A DNA stretch of 13,804 nt from Anaerolineaceae bacterium (GCA_011620505.1 WOZA01000004.1:1-13804); one strand, 5' to 3'. Shown: positions 6,700 to 13,609, counted from the first letter of the stretch. Notes: generated by a model from the sequence alone, not told the origin. A program made the numbers and translations.

Positions 6700-7530
6700 A
6701 TGAGCTCAGATTCCTACAGTTCTGATCAGGATTATTTGCGCCAGGTGCAATATCGCACAGCGGATAACCTCAACGCCCGCATCCAGATTCACAGGCGCTT
6801 CACAACCGGCACCCAGACCTGGGAAGACTTCATCTTCGAGCATCTTCCCGACTTGAGCGGTAAGCGTCTGTTGGCTTTGGGTTGCGGGAATGCAACCCAG
6901 TGGCGCATCAACCAGCATCGTTTTGCTCCGGATGCCAGGATTATCTTGACTGATATTTCTGAAGGGATGCTGGCGGAAGCCCGTGGCGACCTGGAGGGCG
7001 ATTCGCGTTTCACTTTGCTCTGCATGGACGCTTCCAAACTGGAATTTGAGGACGAGAGTTTTGATTTTGTGACCGCCAACCATATGCTCTATCATGTACC
7101 GGATATCGCGCAGACACTTGCAGAAGTGGCTCGCGTCCTCAAACCGGGTGGCGGGATGATGGCTGCCACCAATGGCGCGAATTACATGCTTGATCTCGAC
7201 CTGTTACTGACAGAATTCTGGCCAGCTTATGGTGGCCCGCACACCATGTCGCTCAAGTTTAACCTGCAGAATGGCGCGGAACAACTCCAGCGGTGGTTTG
7301 GTCAGGTTGAAAAAGTGCTTTACCCGGGCAATTTGTGGGTCACTGAAGCATGGCCCCTGGTGGACTATGCCTTTTCGACACAAAGAGTGCAGCAACTTAT
7401 CCCCTTGGATCAGAAGGAAATGATGCGCGAGTTCTTCCAGACCCGCATTGACCAGTCAGGCGGGATCCTGATCCGTAAAGAAACGGGGCTTTTCCTCGCC
7501 GGCCAACCAAAAAAGGCTTATCGGAAATAG
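6700..7530 (+). CDS. Class I SAM-dependent methyltransferase of unknown substrate
   Basis: The 276-residue protein has a Methyltransf_11-type core. Motif I is LLALGCGNATQW (57-68), the acidic residue after strand 2 is Asp85 (ILTDISEGMLAEA), the adenine-contacting Asp110 is in LCMDASKLEF, and motif IV is FDFVTANHMLYHVPD (121-135), followed by RVLKPGG (145-151). The first 50 residues and the C-terminal 110 residues are probably substrate-specific and show no motif I recognise. The placement 8 nt after the PatB-like C-S lyase gene suggests one transcript and perhaps a shared substrate, for example a thiol released by the lyase; this is speculation. The ribosome-binding site is weak, consistent with translational coupling. 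The last 13 nt overlap the end of the convergent uppP gene. Confidence 0.88.
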   Translation: MSSDSYSSDQDYLRQVQYRTADNLNARIQIHRRFTTGTQTWEDFIFEHLPDLSGKRLLALGCGNATQWRINQHRFAPDARIILTDISEGMLAEARGDLEGDSRFTLLCMDASKLEFEDESFDFVTANHMLYHVPDIAQTLAEVARVLKPGGGMMAATNGANYMLDLDLLLTEFWPAYGGPHTMSLKFNLQNGAEQLQRWFGQVEKVLYPGNLWVTEAWPLVDYAFSTQRVQQLIPLDQKEMMREFFQTRIDQSGGILIRKETGLFLAGQPKKAYRK

Positions 7531-8339
7531 GCAATAAAGATTGTCAGCACGGATACCACCGCGCAATAGACCGCGAAGGGGATCAACGAGCGCGATTTCA
7601 GGAAATTCAGCAGCCAGCGGATGCTCAAGTAGCCGACCACCATTGCCACGATAAAGCCAATGCTCAACACCGGCAGGAAGCTGCCTAAATCCGGGATCTT
7701 CACCAGGTCCAGCACGGAGAGCAGTCCGGCTGCCAGCATGATCGGGATTGACATCAGGAATGAGAACCTGGCGGCTGCTTCACGTTTCAATCCGCGGCTC
7801 AAGCCGCCGCTGATGGTGGCGCCAGAGCGGGAAATCCCTGGGAAGATTGACAGTAATTGAGAAAACCCAATCACCACGGCATCCAGTACGGTGACACTCT
7901 CGAGGTTGCGTTCCTTGCGGGAGAAAACTTCCGCCAGGGTCAGGATAACGGCTGTAATAAACAACAAAACAGCTGTTAAAACCGGGCTTGAAAAGGCTGC
8001 TTCCACTTTGCTTTTCAGCAGCAATCCTCCCAAACCAGCCGGGATGGTAGCCAGCACGATATACCAGCCAAGACGAGAGTTAGCTTCTTCGAAGGGCTTT
8101 TTGTTTCGAATTCCGCTAATCACGGCTTTGAAAATTGCCAGTAAATCCTTCCAAAAGTAGGCAATCACCGCCACCAGGGTACCCAGTTGAACCAGAACGT
8201 CGAAAATAAAGGCCTTGGTCGGGTCAAGCGTCCAATTGAGGATAAATGGTACCAACACCAAATGCGCAGAGGAACTGACCGGCAGGAATTCTGTTAAGCC
8301 CTGGACGAGCCCAAGAATCAGCGATTGGAACAAAGTCAT
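7518..8339 (-). CDS. uppP: Undecaprenyl-diphosphatase (UppP/BacA)
   Basis: UppP removes a phosphate from undecaprenyl diphosphate at the membrane, renewing the lipid carrier for peptidoglycan and other surface polymers; extra copies give bacitracin resistance. The 273-residue, multi-helix protein has the family's normal length. The N-terminal motif GLVQGLTEFLPVSSSAHL holds the (E/Q)-x3-E element as Gln13/Glu17. The second signature, PGISRSGAT, lies at 167-175 with catalytic Arg171. SGGLSRGLKREAAARFSFLMSIP follows it, as in the family. The ATG at 8339 overlaps the tgt stop codon (ATGA), and AGAGG lies 7 nt upstream inside tgt, so the two are translated from one mRNA. The 3' end overlaps the convergent methyltransferase gene by 13 nt, and no terminator is visible. 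Confidence 0.96.
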   Translation of the reverse strand: MTLFQSLILGLVQGLTEFLPVSSSAHLVLVPFILNWTLDPTKAFIFDVLVQLGTLVAVIAYFWKDLLAIFKAVISGIRNKKPFEEANSRLGWYIVLATIPAGLGGLLLKSKVEAAFSSPVLTAVLLFITAVILTLAEVFSRKERNLESVTVLDAVVIGFSQLLSIFPGISRSGATISGGLSRGLKREAAARFSFLMSIPIMLAAGLLSVLDLVKIPDLGSFLPVLSIGFIVAMVVGYLSIRWLLNFLKSRSLIPFAVYCAVVSVLTIFIAYFR

Positions 8340-9457
8340 GGATGAACCTCTGGAAGGCGAGCCATGTTGAGTTTGGCTAATGCCTGGTCTGCAAATGCGT
8401 TCAGGTTGCCTGCCAGGATCGCTTTGCGCAGATTGCGCGCCAGCTCGAGCAGGGTGTGTAAGTTATGGATTGAAAGCAGCGTGGCTGCAAGCATCTCTTT
8501 GGCAACGATCAGATGGCGCAGATAAGCCCGGCTGAAAGTGCGGCAGGTGTAACACTGGCATTCCGGATCAATCGGGCGTTCATCCCTGGCAAAAGAGGCG
8601 TTCATCAAATTGAGCTTGCCAAAATTGGTCATGGCAGTGTTATGGCGTGCCAGGCGGGTGGGGAGCACGCAGTCAAAAATGTCGATGCCTCGCAGAACGC
8701 CTTCAATCAGGTCCTCCGGGGTGCCAACGCCCATCAGGTAGCGCGGTTTGTCCTTGGGTAGGATGGCATTAACAATCTCGATTGTGCGGTACATCTCGGC
8801 TTTGCCCTCGCCCACTGAAAGCCCGCCAATGGCATGCCCGGGGAAGCCCATGCTGCTGATCACCTGCGCGGATTCCGTGCGCAGATCTTCAAAAATTCCG
8901 CCCTGCACAATCCCAAATAAGGCTTGGTCATCCCTTTTCTTGGCATCCAGACAGCGTTGTGCCCAGAGGTGCGTGCGTTCCATGGCTTCCTTGGAGTAGG
9001 CATGGTCAAGCGGGTTTGCGCATTCGTCAAACGCCATGATGATATCCGCGCCAAGGTTTTCCTGGATGGCTATGGAGCTCTCGGGGGTCAGGCGTTTCAT
9101 GGATCCATCGATGTGAGATTTGAACGTTACCCCATCGGCGTCGATCTTGCGCGTGTCTGCCAGGGAAAAAACCTGGAAACCGCCCGAATCCGTCAGCATC
9201 GGTTTATGCCATTGCATGAACTCATGCAATCCACCCATCTGCGCCACCAATTCATCCCCGGGTCTTAGGAAAAGATGGTAGGTGTTGGAAAGGACCAGCG
9301 TCGCGCCGAGTTCGTCGAGTTGGGCAGGGGTGATAGATTTGACGGTTGCCTGGGTGCCGACAGGCGCAAAAACGGGCGTTTCGAGAACTCCATGAGGCGT
9401 GCAAAATTCACCGGCGCGAGCCGCGCCTTCTTCCGCCTTAATTGACCACTCAAACAT
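8336..9457 (-). CDS. tgt: tRNA-guanine(34) transglycosylase
   Basis: Tgt exchanges guanine-34 in tRNAs with GUN anticodons for the queuosine precursor preQ1. The product from ATG 9457 has 373 residues. In that numbering the general base is Asp90 (MLTDSGGFQVFSL) and the nucleophile Asp262 (DIFDCVLPTR). GGLSVGE (211-217) forms the substrate loop, and the zinc ligands are Cys300, Cys302, Cys305 and His331, with spacing equal to that of the Zymomonas enzyme. All key residues are intact. ATG 9457 (MFEWSIKAEEG) is chosen because GAGAGG lies 9 nt upstream. ATG 9466 would place that box directly against the start codon, and TTG 9487 would add a further extension. It is the first gene of a tgt-uppP operon. 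No queuosine-biosynthesis gene is nearby. Confidence 0.96.
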   Translation of the reverse strand: MFEWSIKAEEGAARAGEFCTPHGVLETPVFAPVGTQATVKSITPAQLDELGATLVLSNTYHLFLRPGDELVAQMGGLHEFMQWHKPMLTDSGGFQVFSLADTRKIDADGVTFKSHIDGSMKRLTPESSIAIQENLGADIIMAFDECANPLDHAYSKEAMERTHLWAQRCLDAKKRDDQALFGIVQGGIFEDLRTESAQVISSMGFPGHAIGGLSVGEGKAEMYRTIEIVNAILPKDKPRYLMGVGTPEDLIEGVLRGIDIFDCVLPTRLARHNTAMTNFGKLNLMNASFARDERPIDPECQCYTCRTFSRAYLRHLIVAKEMLAATLLSIHNLHTLLELARNLRKAILAGNLNAFADQALAKLNMARLPEVHP

Positions 9458-9486
9458 GCCTGGCATCCTCTCAAAAAACTTCCCCA

Positions 9487-9492
9487 ATTGTA
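9487..9492 (-). promoter_or_regulatory. Possible -10 box of the tgt-uppP operon
   Basis: The minus strand reads TACAAT, a five-of-six match to TATAAT, 29 nt before the tgt ATG at 9457. The resulting leader of about 23 nt would contain GAGAGG. No -35 box or TG extension is visible, so the call is weak. Confidence 0.3.
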
Positions 9493-9582
9493 CCTTTATT
9501 GTTTTGGTCCATGGCCAGTTTAGGCACAGGTATAGGACGGAATGAGCTTATATGATAATGGCAATTAGAGACAAGCCCTCAT

Positions 9583-9716
9583 AGGGTAAGCTGGCGTCAC
9601 AGCATCTTGCCCTGTCTTGACATCGAAATAGCCAACCCACCAAAAAACTTGTGCTGCGGTGGGTAGGCTAAAATCCAGTGTGCTCATGCATATGCTTTGT
9701 GACGCCAACCCACCCT
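9583..9716. repeat. Nested palindromic repeat element (REPIN- or MITE-like)
   Basis: Outer imperfect arms at 9583-9605 and 9692-9716 share the core TGTGACGCCA/TGGCGTCACA plus matching ATGC and ACCCT ends. Inside them, TAGCCAACCCACC (9629-9641) pairs with GGTGGGTAGGCTA (9658-9670) with one mismatch around a 16-nt loop. The 11-mer GCCAACCCACC occurs twice directly (9631-9641, 9704-9714) and once inverted with a single difference. The whole 134-bp unit could fold into a cruciform or a branched hairpin RNA. Such double-palindromic units are typical of dispersed non-coding mobile repeats. A 65-codon open frame runs through it on the minus strand, but the symmetry explains that frame better than a gene does. 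No target-site duplication is obvious. Confidence 0.6.
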
Positions 9717-10086
9717 GCTCGCGGTCAAATTCCGTGCGCGGGGAGGACGCCGGCACGATCAATCACGTCAGCGATTGTCAAAATAAAAAACATTCCTCGG
9801 GCGAGACCGGATTCACCCTCACCTCCCTGATCGATGTTATTCAATTATCATGCCTTTCTGAGTATTAATATAGGGCGTATGTGAAGGGGAGTTGACGCCT
9901 CAAAAAAGCCACCTCGCGGTAAAGCTGCGATCGTGAGCCTCTCCTGCCCTTATGTCTTTTTACAAGGGTTGCGCCTGGGCCCGCGGTGAAACGGAGGGTA
10001 AGCAGGGTAAAGCGATCTCAATATCCTACCAGCCACGAGCTGTAAGACGCTTCCGATGGATCAGCCTGATACTCCTATTAACCGAC
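9717..10086. other. Gene-free stretch between the repeat element and the accessory cassette
   Basis: These 370 nt hold only short open frames without ribosome-binding sites. One frame (9952-10146, plus) encodes a basic stretch followed by a hydrophobic one, but it has no Shine-Dalgarno sequence and covers the promoter of the next gene. Another ends with GFTLTSLIDVI, a chance-level resemblance to a pilin N-terminus. I see no tRNA, terminator or recognisable gene remnant. Confidence 0.5.
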
Positions 10087-10115
10087 TTGACATTTCGTAG
10101 CTTACTTATTATTAT
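10087..10115 (+). promoter_or_regulatory. Near-consensus sigma-70 promoter of the exported-protein cassette
   Basis: TTGACA (10087-10092) is a perfect -35 box. It is separated by exactly 17 nt from TATTAT (10110-10115), a five-of-six -10 box. This is the best promoter in the window. Transcription would start near 10122 and leave a 5' leader of about 56 nt before the AGGAGG at 10167-10172. Confidence 0.75.
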
Positions 10116-10166
10116 GATATTAATAGTGGGGCAAGAGTTTTTCTGACTTGGAAAATAATAAGTTCT

Positions 10167-10180
10167 AGGAGGAAGTAACG
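10167..10180 (+). promoter_or_regulatory. Ribosome-binding site AGGAGG with an ACG at the start position
   Basis: A perfect AGGAGG (10167-10172) is followed after 5 nt by ACG (10178-10180), where a start codon should be. A TAG at 10166-10168 closes the frame upstream. Between it and the ATG at 10214 the in-frame codons include no ATG, GTG or TTG. The site decides the start of the DUF2690-like gene. Confidence 0.65.
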
Positions 10181-10645
10181 AAAAAAGCGATAACCATACT
10201 CTGCATCCTATTCATGTCAAGCTTGATTGTAATCCCTGTTCATGCTGCAAATCTGAGAGCTGACTGCAGCGGATCAGGATGTCATGGGCTTAACCCTCAA
10301 ACAATGGGTTGTGGGAATGATGCTCAATCGGGTGAATACAAGTTTTTTATTGATGGATACGTTGAACATCGGTTTTCACAGGAATGCGACGCAGAGTGGG
10401 CACGGGCTTCCAATCAGGGTTCGAGCATTCAATATGTCGCCGCATCCATCCGCTACGGCGGCTCAAACTATGACTACTCACTAAGTGTTAGCTCTCCATC
10501 CAGAATTGGAATAGGTCAAACTGTTTATACAGCCATGTTGGGTCCTCGTACTTTCTCAAGAGTATGCGGTAGGGTCAACCCAACCGTCGGACCTATCCCA
10601 ACTCCAATCCCACTAGGGAGTACCTTTTGTTCAAGTGTCGGGTAA
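10178..10645 (+). CDS. Secreted cysteine-rich protein, DUF2690-like, apparent ACG start
   Basis: Read from ACG at 10178 the product has 155 residues and a classic signal peptide: two lysines, a hydrophobic stretch (AITILCILFMSSLIVIP) and a VHA cleavage site at 21-23. The mature part has six cysteines (30, 35, 45, 70, 130, 151), an even number suited to disulfides outside the cell. CSGSGCHGLNPQTMGCGNDA (30-49) and FSQECDAEWARAS (66-78) match the pattern I know from DUF2690 proteins: C-x4-C-x-G-x-P, a GC-x-x-DA element, then (Y/F)S-x-x-C-x-A-x-WAR. Their function is unknown, and many are from actinobacteria. The first ATG (10214, residue 13) would cut off the charged start of the signal peptide and has no ribosome-binding site. 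An ATG-to-ACG change or a base error are alternatives. A lipoprotein gene follows 26 nt later. Confidence 0.75.
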   Translation, partial: TKKAITILCILFMSSLIVIPVHAANLRADCSGSGCHGLNPQTMGCGNDAQSGEYKFFIDGYVEHRFSQECDAEWARASNQGSSIQYVAASIRYGGSNYDYSLSVSSPSRIGIGQTVYTAMLGPRTFSRVCGRVNPTVGPIPTPIPLGSTFCSSVG

Positions 10646-10671
10646 TGTTTAGCTCGCGAAAGGAGTAAACT

Positions 10672-11517
10672 GTGAACAATATGAAGAAGGTTCTGTTTCT
10701 AAGTATATCTATGGTTTTAATGTGTTTCACGGCGGTTGGCTGCCAAAAAAACGAGGCGGCAGCCGAGCCTGAAGCGCTTCCAGCAATTCCAAACCGCCAG
10801 GTCACCTTTGCTGATTCCCCGGAAAACGCGGTTTCTGCCCATGATTCTGAATCGTCAGAAATCAACCCCCCTGATGTACAGACAGTGGTTGTTAATGGTC
10901 AATCTTTCTCCGCCTGGGATTTTAAAGTAGACCGGGACACAAAACAGGCTTCAGTCGTGGTCAGTTTCGATTTGCCCAGCAATGCTGACTGGATGTTCAA
11001 CCTACGCGAGGGTGTCAGGCTCACCATTGGCAGCGAAACGTTTCTGATAAGCGGGGGCGGCCCCATTTTGGTTTACGTTCGTTCACCGAGGGATGGATTA
11101 CTCCGTAAAATTTCCTTCGACAACAATTCGGCTGGTGGTGTCGCTGAAGTAGTCACCGATCCTCAGGAAATACCCGTCAGAATTGAACGTATCTACTTTG
11201 ACCTGTCGGACCAGGTTCTTGAAAATGATTTGACAGGGCAACCGGTAAAACTTGTGATTGATTCCCTGTTCTTGCGTCCTTATGAAGGGCAGGAATGCGA
11301 TGAGGAGTATCTTGCGCGTGCCCAGGCAAGGTTGGATGAGGTTCAAAAAGGGATCGTGCTGGCATGCGGCAGTGGCGACTTCTCTCAGGAAATTGTGGTA
11401 CAGCAAAAGCCAGCGGGCATTGACGCGGACGCAGTTATCGCGTCAGTTTTCCCCAATGGCATATTTGTGGATCTGAATATGATCAATGGTCCATGGGAGT
11501 TCATCCTGCAGCCATAG
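10672..11517 (+). CDS. Lipoprotein of unknown function
   Basis: I do not recognise the family. The 281-residue product has a lipoprotein signal peptide: MNNMKK, a hydrophobic core, then TAVGC with the lipidated cysteine at residue 24 (Ala at -3 is a less common lipobox). Residues 25-70 are a low-complexity acidic linker (Ala, Glu and Pro rich). Residues 71-200 alternate in a beta-strand style, with segments such as SVVVSFDLPSNADWMF and VRLTIGSETFLISGGG. A short helix between Cys209 and Cys232 could be closed by a disulfide, and the chain ends GPWEFILQP. The start is GTG at 10672, since AAAGGAG lies 6 nt upstream; ATG at 10681 would be 15 nt away. It is probably co-transcribed with the DUF2690-like gene, and both products are exported. 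A 12-bp hairpin follows the stop. Confidence 0.75.
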   Translation: MNNMKKVLFLSISMVLMCFTAVGCQKNEAAAEPEALPAIPNRQVTFADSPENAVSAHDSESSEINPPDVQTVVVNGQSFSAWDFKVDRDTKQASVVVSFDLPSNADWMFNLREGVRLTIGSETFLISGGGPILVYVRSPRDGLLRKISFDNNSAGGVAEVVTDPQEIPVRIERIYFDLSDQVLENDLTGQPVKLVIDSLFLRPYEGQECDEEYLARAQARLDEVQKGIVLACGSGDFSQEIVVQQKPAGIDADAVIASVFPNGIFVDLNMINGPWEFILQP

Positions 11518-11531
11518 CCAGACCCAATTAG

Positions 11532-11565
11532 TATCAGACCGCCTTTAACAGAGGGCGGTCTGATA
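11532..11565 (+). terminator. Terminator-like hairpin after the lipoprotein gene
   Basis: TATCAGACCGCC (11532-11543) pairs perfectly with GGCGGTCTGATA (11554-11565) around a 10-nt loop, beginning 15 nt after the stop codon. The 12-bp stem is strong, but no run of T follows (ACCCTTGCTG), so termination may be inefficient or need Rho. It could instead protect the 3' end of the mRNA. Confidence 0.55.
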
Positions 11566-11810
11566 ACCCTTGCTGACTCATCGTCTGATCTACGAAAGGA
11601 TTATAAAACGCTCCCACCCCCTTTAATTCTTCGTTGTATTCAGGTCACCGTATGGAACTGATCCAGCGCCGTCTGGAGACCTTCGGTCAGTTGCCTTTCA
11701 TGGTCAGGAGACCATAAAAGAACAAGTTATCTGGCTTCGCTCGCGATGACGGGGTTTTGATGGGATTGCCCTGATCGTGATGCCTTGGTTTTTACACGAC
11801 CATTCCACGA
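11566..11810. other. Non-coding spacer with short inverted and direct repeats
   Basis: No gene is supported here. GGAGACC occurs at 11675-11681 and 11707-11713, and GGTCAG occurs at 11685-11690 and 11702-11707. Together they form two small hairpins: GACC-ttc-GGTC (11678-11688) and ATGGTC-agga-GACCAT (11700-11715). The stretch near 11730-11755 (CTTCGCTCGCGATGACGG) resembles phrases common in bacterial intergenic repeats. Confidence 0.4.
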
Positions 11811-11838
11811 CCGACATTTTCCAAGTCAGTGATATACT
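11811..11838 (+). promoter_or_regulatory. Promoter of alr, extended -10 with likely leaderless start
   Basis: TGATATACT (11830-11838) is TG-N plus a five-of-six -10 box. CCGACA at 11811-11816 matches the -35 consensus at four of six positions with a 16-nt spacer. The -10 box ends 8 nt before GTG 11847, so transcription should start at, or one to three bases before, that codon. No Shine-Dalgarno sequence is present. Confidence 0.55.
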
Positions 11839-11846
11839 TTTTCCTC

Positions 11847-12953
11847 GTGGATATAAACACTTACTCAACCTGGCTGGAGATTGACCTCAAAGCCATCAAG
11901 AACAATGCCGCTCTGATCCGCGAAAAGACCGGGGTGGAAGTTATGGCTGTGATCAAGGCCAATGGCTATGGTCATGGCGCTCGCCCTGCCGCCCAGGCTG
12001 CTATTGCTGGCGGCGCTACCTGGATTGGTGTGGCGCGCATCGAAGAAGCGCTTGCCCTGCGCCGCGCTGGCATCTCCTGCAAAATATTGGTGCTGGGTTT
12101 CACCCCCGCAGCCAAGGTACCTGAAGCCATCGAGCACAACATCACGGTGGCGCTCTTCGACCCTGAGCTGGCGCGAAATTACCTTGATTATGTCAACATC
12201 CACGGCGGCACGCTGCATGCCCACCTTAAAGTTGAAACGGGCATGGGTCGCCTTGGAATGAACCCTGCACTTGTCGCGTCTTTCCTCGAAGGGCTCAAAG
12301 ACACCGCTATCCAGGTGGACGGAATCTTCACCCACCTTGCCCGGGCTGATGAGCCCCACTCAGATTCCACTCCCAGGCAGCTCGCAATCTTTGACACGCT
12401 CCTGGCCGACCTCGAGCGCAAGGGACTCAAACCCGAAAAAGTGCATGCCGCCAACTCAGCCGCAGTGCTCAACTTTCCCCAGTCCTACTATGACATCGTC
12501 CGTCCAGGCGATCTTATCTTTGGAATGTCCCCTACAGGAGACACTTTACCCGCTGGCTTCAAACCCGCCCTTACTTGGAAAGCACGCATCATTTCATTGC
12601 ACAATTTCCCTGCTGGTCAAGGCATCAGTTACGGGTCCACTTACGTTACCAGTAAAGAAGAACGCATAGGCGTTATGCCAACTGGTTACGGCGATGGCTT
12701 CCGCCGCGCTGAGAATCAGCAGGTGCTGGTTGGCGGTAAGCGGGTGAATATTGTTGGCAGGGTTTGTATGGATCAGTGCATGCTCCAGCTCGACAGCGTC
12801 CCCGATGCAAAGGTGGGGGATGAAATTGTCCTGATCGGTACCCAGGGTGACGAGACCCTGAGCGTTGATGAGGTCGCCAAACGTTGGGGCACCATCAACT
12901 ACGAAGTGGTTTGCGGCTTGGCCGATCGCCTTCCCAGGATCTATAACGAATGA
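11847..12953 (+). CDS. alr: Alanine racemase
   Basis: Alr interconverts L- and D-alanine with PLP and supplies D-alanine for peptidoglycan. From GTG 11847 the product has 368 residues, the usual length. The PLP lysine is Lys37 in AVIKANGYGHG, and Arg135 (KVETGMGRLGM) is the arginine beside the cofactor phenolate. Tyr262 in GISYGSTY is the second catalytic base, and RVCMDQCM (305-312) closes the active site. All are intact. GTG 11847 fits the family's start (S/T-x-W-L-E-I-D-L) and lies just after a -10 box. An earlier in-frame GTG at 11829 overlaps the promoter and would add six residues. The end overlaps the next gene by ATGA. With uppP upstream in the window, this is the second cell-wall precursor gene. 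Confidence 0.96.
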   Translation: MDINTYSTWLEIDLKAIKNNAALIREKTGVEVMAVIKANGYGHGARPAAQAAIAGGATWIGVARIEEALALRRAGISCKILVLGFTPAAKVPEAIEHNITVALFDPELARNYLDYVNIHGGTLHAHLKVETGMGRLGMNPALVASFLEGLKDTAIQVDGIFTHLARADEPHSDSTPRQLAIFDTLLADLERKGLKPEKVHAANSAAVLNFPQSYYDIVRPGDLIFGMSPTGDTLPAGFKPALTWKARIISLHNFPAGQGISYGSTYVTSKEERIGVMPTGYGDGFRRAENQQVLVGGKRVNIVGRVCMDQCMLQLDSVPDAKVGDEIVLIGTQGDETLSVDEVAKRWGTINYEVVCGLADRLPRIYNE

Positions 12954-13609
12954 CCCAATCTTTAATTCGGGCAGAATTTCACTGCCATACGGTCTATTCC
13001 CCTGACAGCCTGGTGGAATTGAACGCGTTGCTTAAAGCATGCGATAGCCGCGGAATCGATAAAATTTCCATCACCGATCATGGCAGCATGCAAGGCGCTC
13101 TCAAGGCGCATCAAATGGCTCCTGATCGCGTGATCGTGGCGGAGGAGATTGCAACGCCAGAAGGTGAATTATTGGGGTACTTCATGACCGCAGAGATCCC
13201 CCAAGGCTTACCAGCGGTCGAGGTTGTCCGGCGTTTGCGGGAACAGGGAGCGTTCATCAGCCTCGCCCATCCTTTTGACCCACATCGCAGCTGGTGGACC
13301 GAAAAGACCTTGGATCAGATATTACCTTACGTTGATGGGCTGGAAGTCTTCAATGCCCGCTGCCTGCGGGAGGAATACAATCAAAATGCTTACGAGTTTG
13401 CGGTTAAATATGGGAAAGCTCTGATGGCGGGCAGTGATGCCCACACACTGGGCGAGTTGGGCCGTGCCAATATGACCATGCCATGGTTTGACGATGCGGA
13501 AAGCCTGCGCTCAGCCGCTCGGGAATCAACCATCAGCGGTGAACTTTCCGGTCTCTACGTGCACATGGTCTCCACTTTCGCCCGGGTGGCAAAGAAACTC
13601 AATCTATAA
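12950..13609 (+). CDS. PHP-domain metal-dependent phosphoesterase
   Basis: The 219-residue protein is a single PHP domain. The metal-binding motifs appear in order: EFHCHTVYSPDS (His11, His13), ITDHG (Asp43, His44), AEE (Glu65/Glu66), LAHPFD (His107), GLEVFN (Glu132) and GSDAH (Asp163, His165). All nine positions expected for a trinuclear metal site therefore seem to be filled. Stand-alone PHP proteins of this size include nucleoside-phosphate and oligonucleotide phosphatases; the substrate here is not determined. There is no signal peptide, so the protein is presumably cytoplasmic. The ATG overlaps the alr stop (ATGA), with AGGA 10 nt upstream, so translation is probably coupled to alr. No biochemical link to alanine racemase is evident. 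Confidence 0.9.
   Translation: MTQSLIRAEFHCHTVYSPDSLVELNALLKACDSRGIDKISITDHGSMQGALKAHQMAPDRVIVAEEIATPEGELLGYFMTAEIPQGLPAVEVVRRLREQGAFISLAHPFDPHRSWWTEKTLDQILPYVDGLEVFNARCLREEYNQNAYEFAVKYGKALMAGSDAHTLGELGRANMTMPWFDDAESLRSAARESTISGELSGLYVHMVSTFARVAKKLNL

Noticed and set aside
9565..9762. Minus-strand open frame of 65 codons through the palindromic element
   Set aside because: The palindromic symmetry accounts for the open frame, there is no ribosome-binding site, and the product has no recognisable domain.
9659..9868. Open frame ending with GFTLTSLIDVI, similar to a type IV pilin N-terminus
   Set aside because: The conserved Glu at position 5 is missing, the match is at the C-terminal end instead of after a short leader, and no pilin body follows.
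9952..10146. Open frame of 64 codons with a basic start and a hydrophobic end
   Set aside because: It has no Shine-Dalgarno sequence or upstream promoter, and its 3' part covers the near-consensus promoter of the next gene. The hydrophobic run is what AT-rich promoter DNA gives by chance.
11865..12359. Open frame of 164 codons antisense to alr
   Set aside because: It lies opposite conserved alr codons, has no ribosome-binding site, and its product has no recognisable family.
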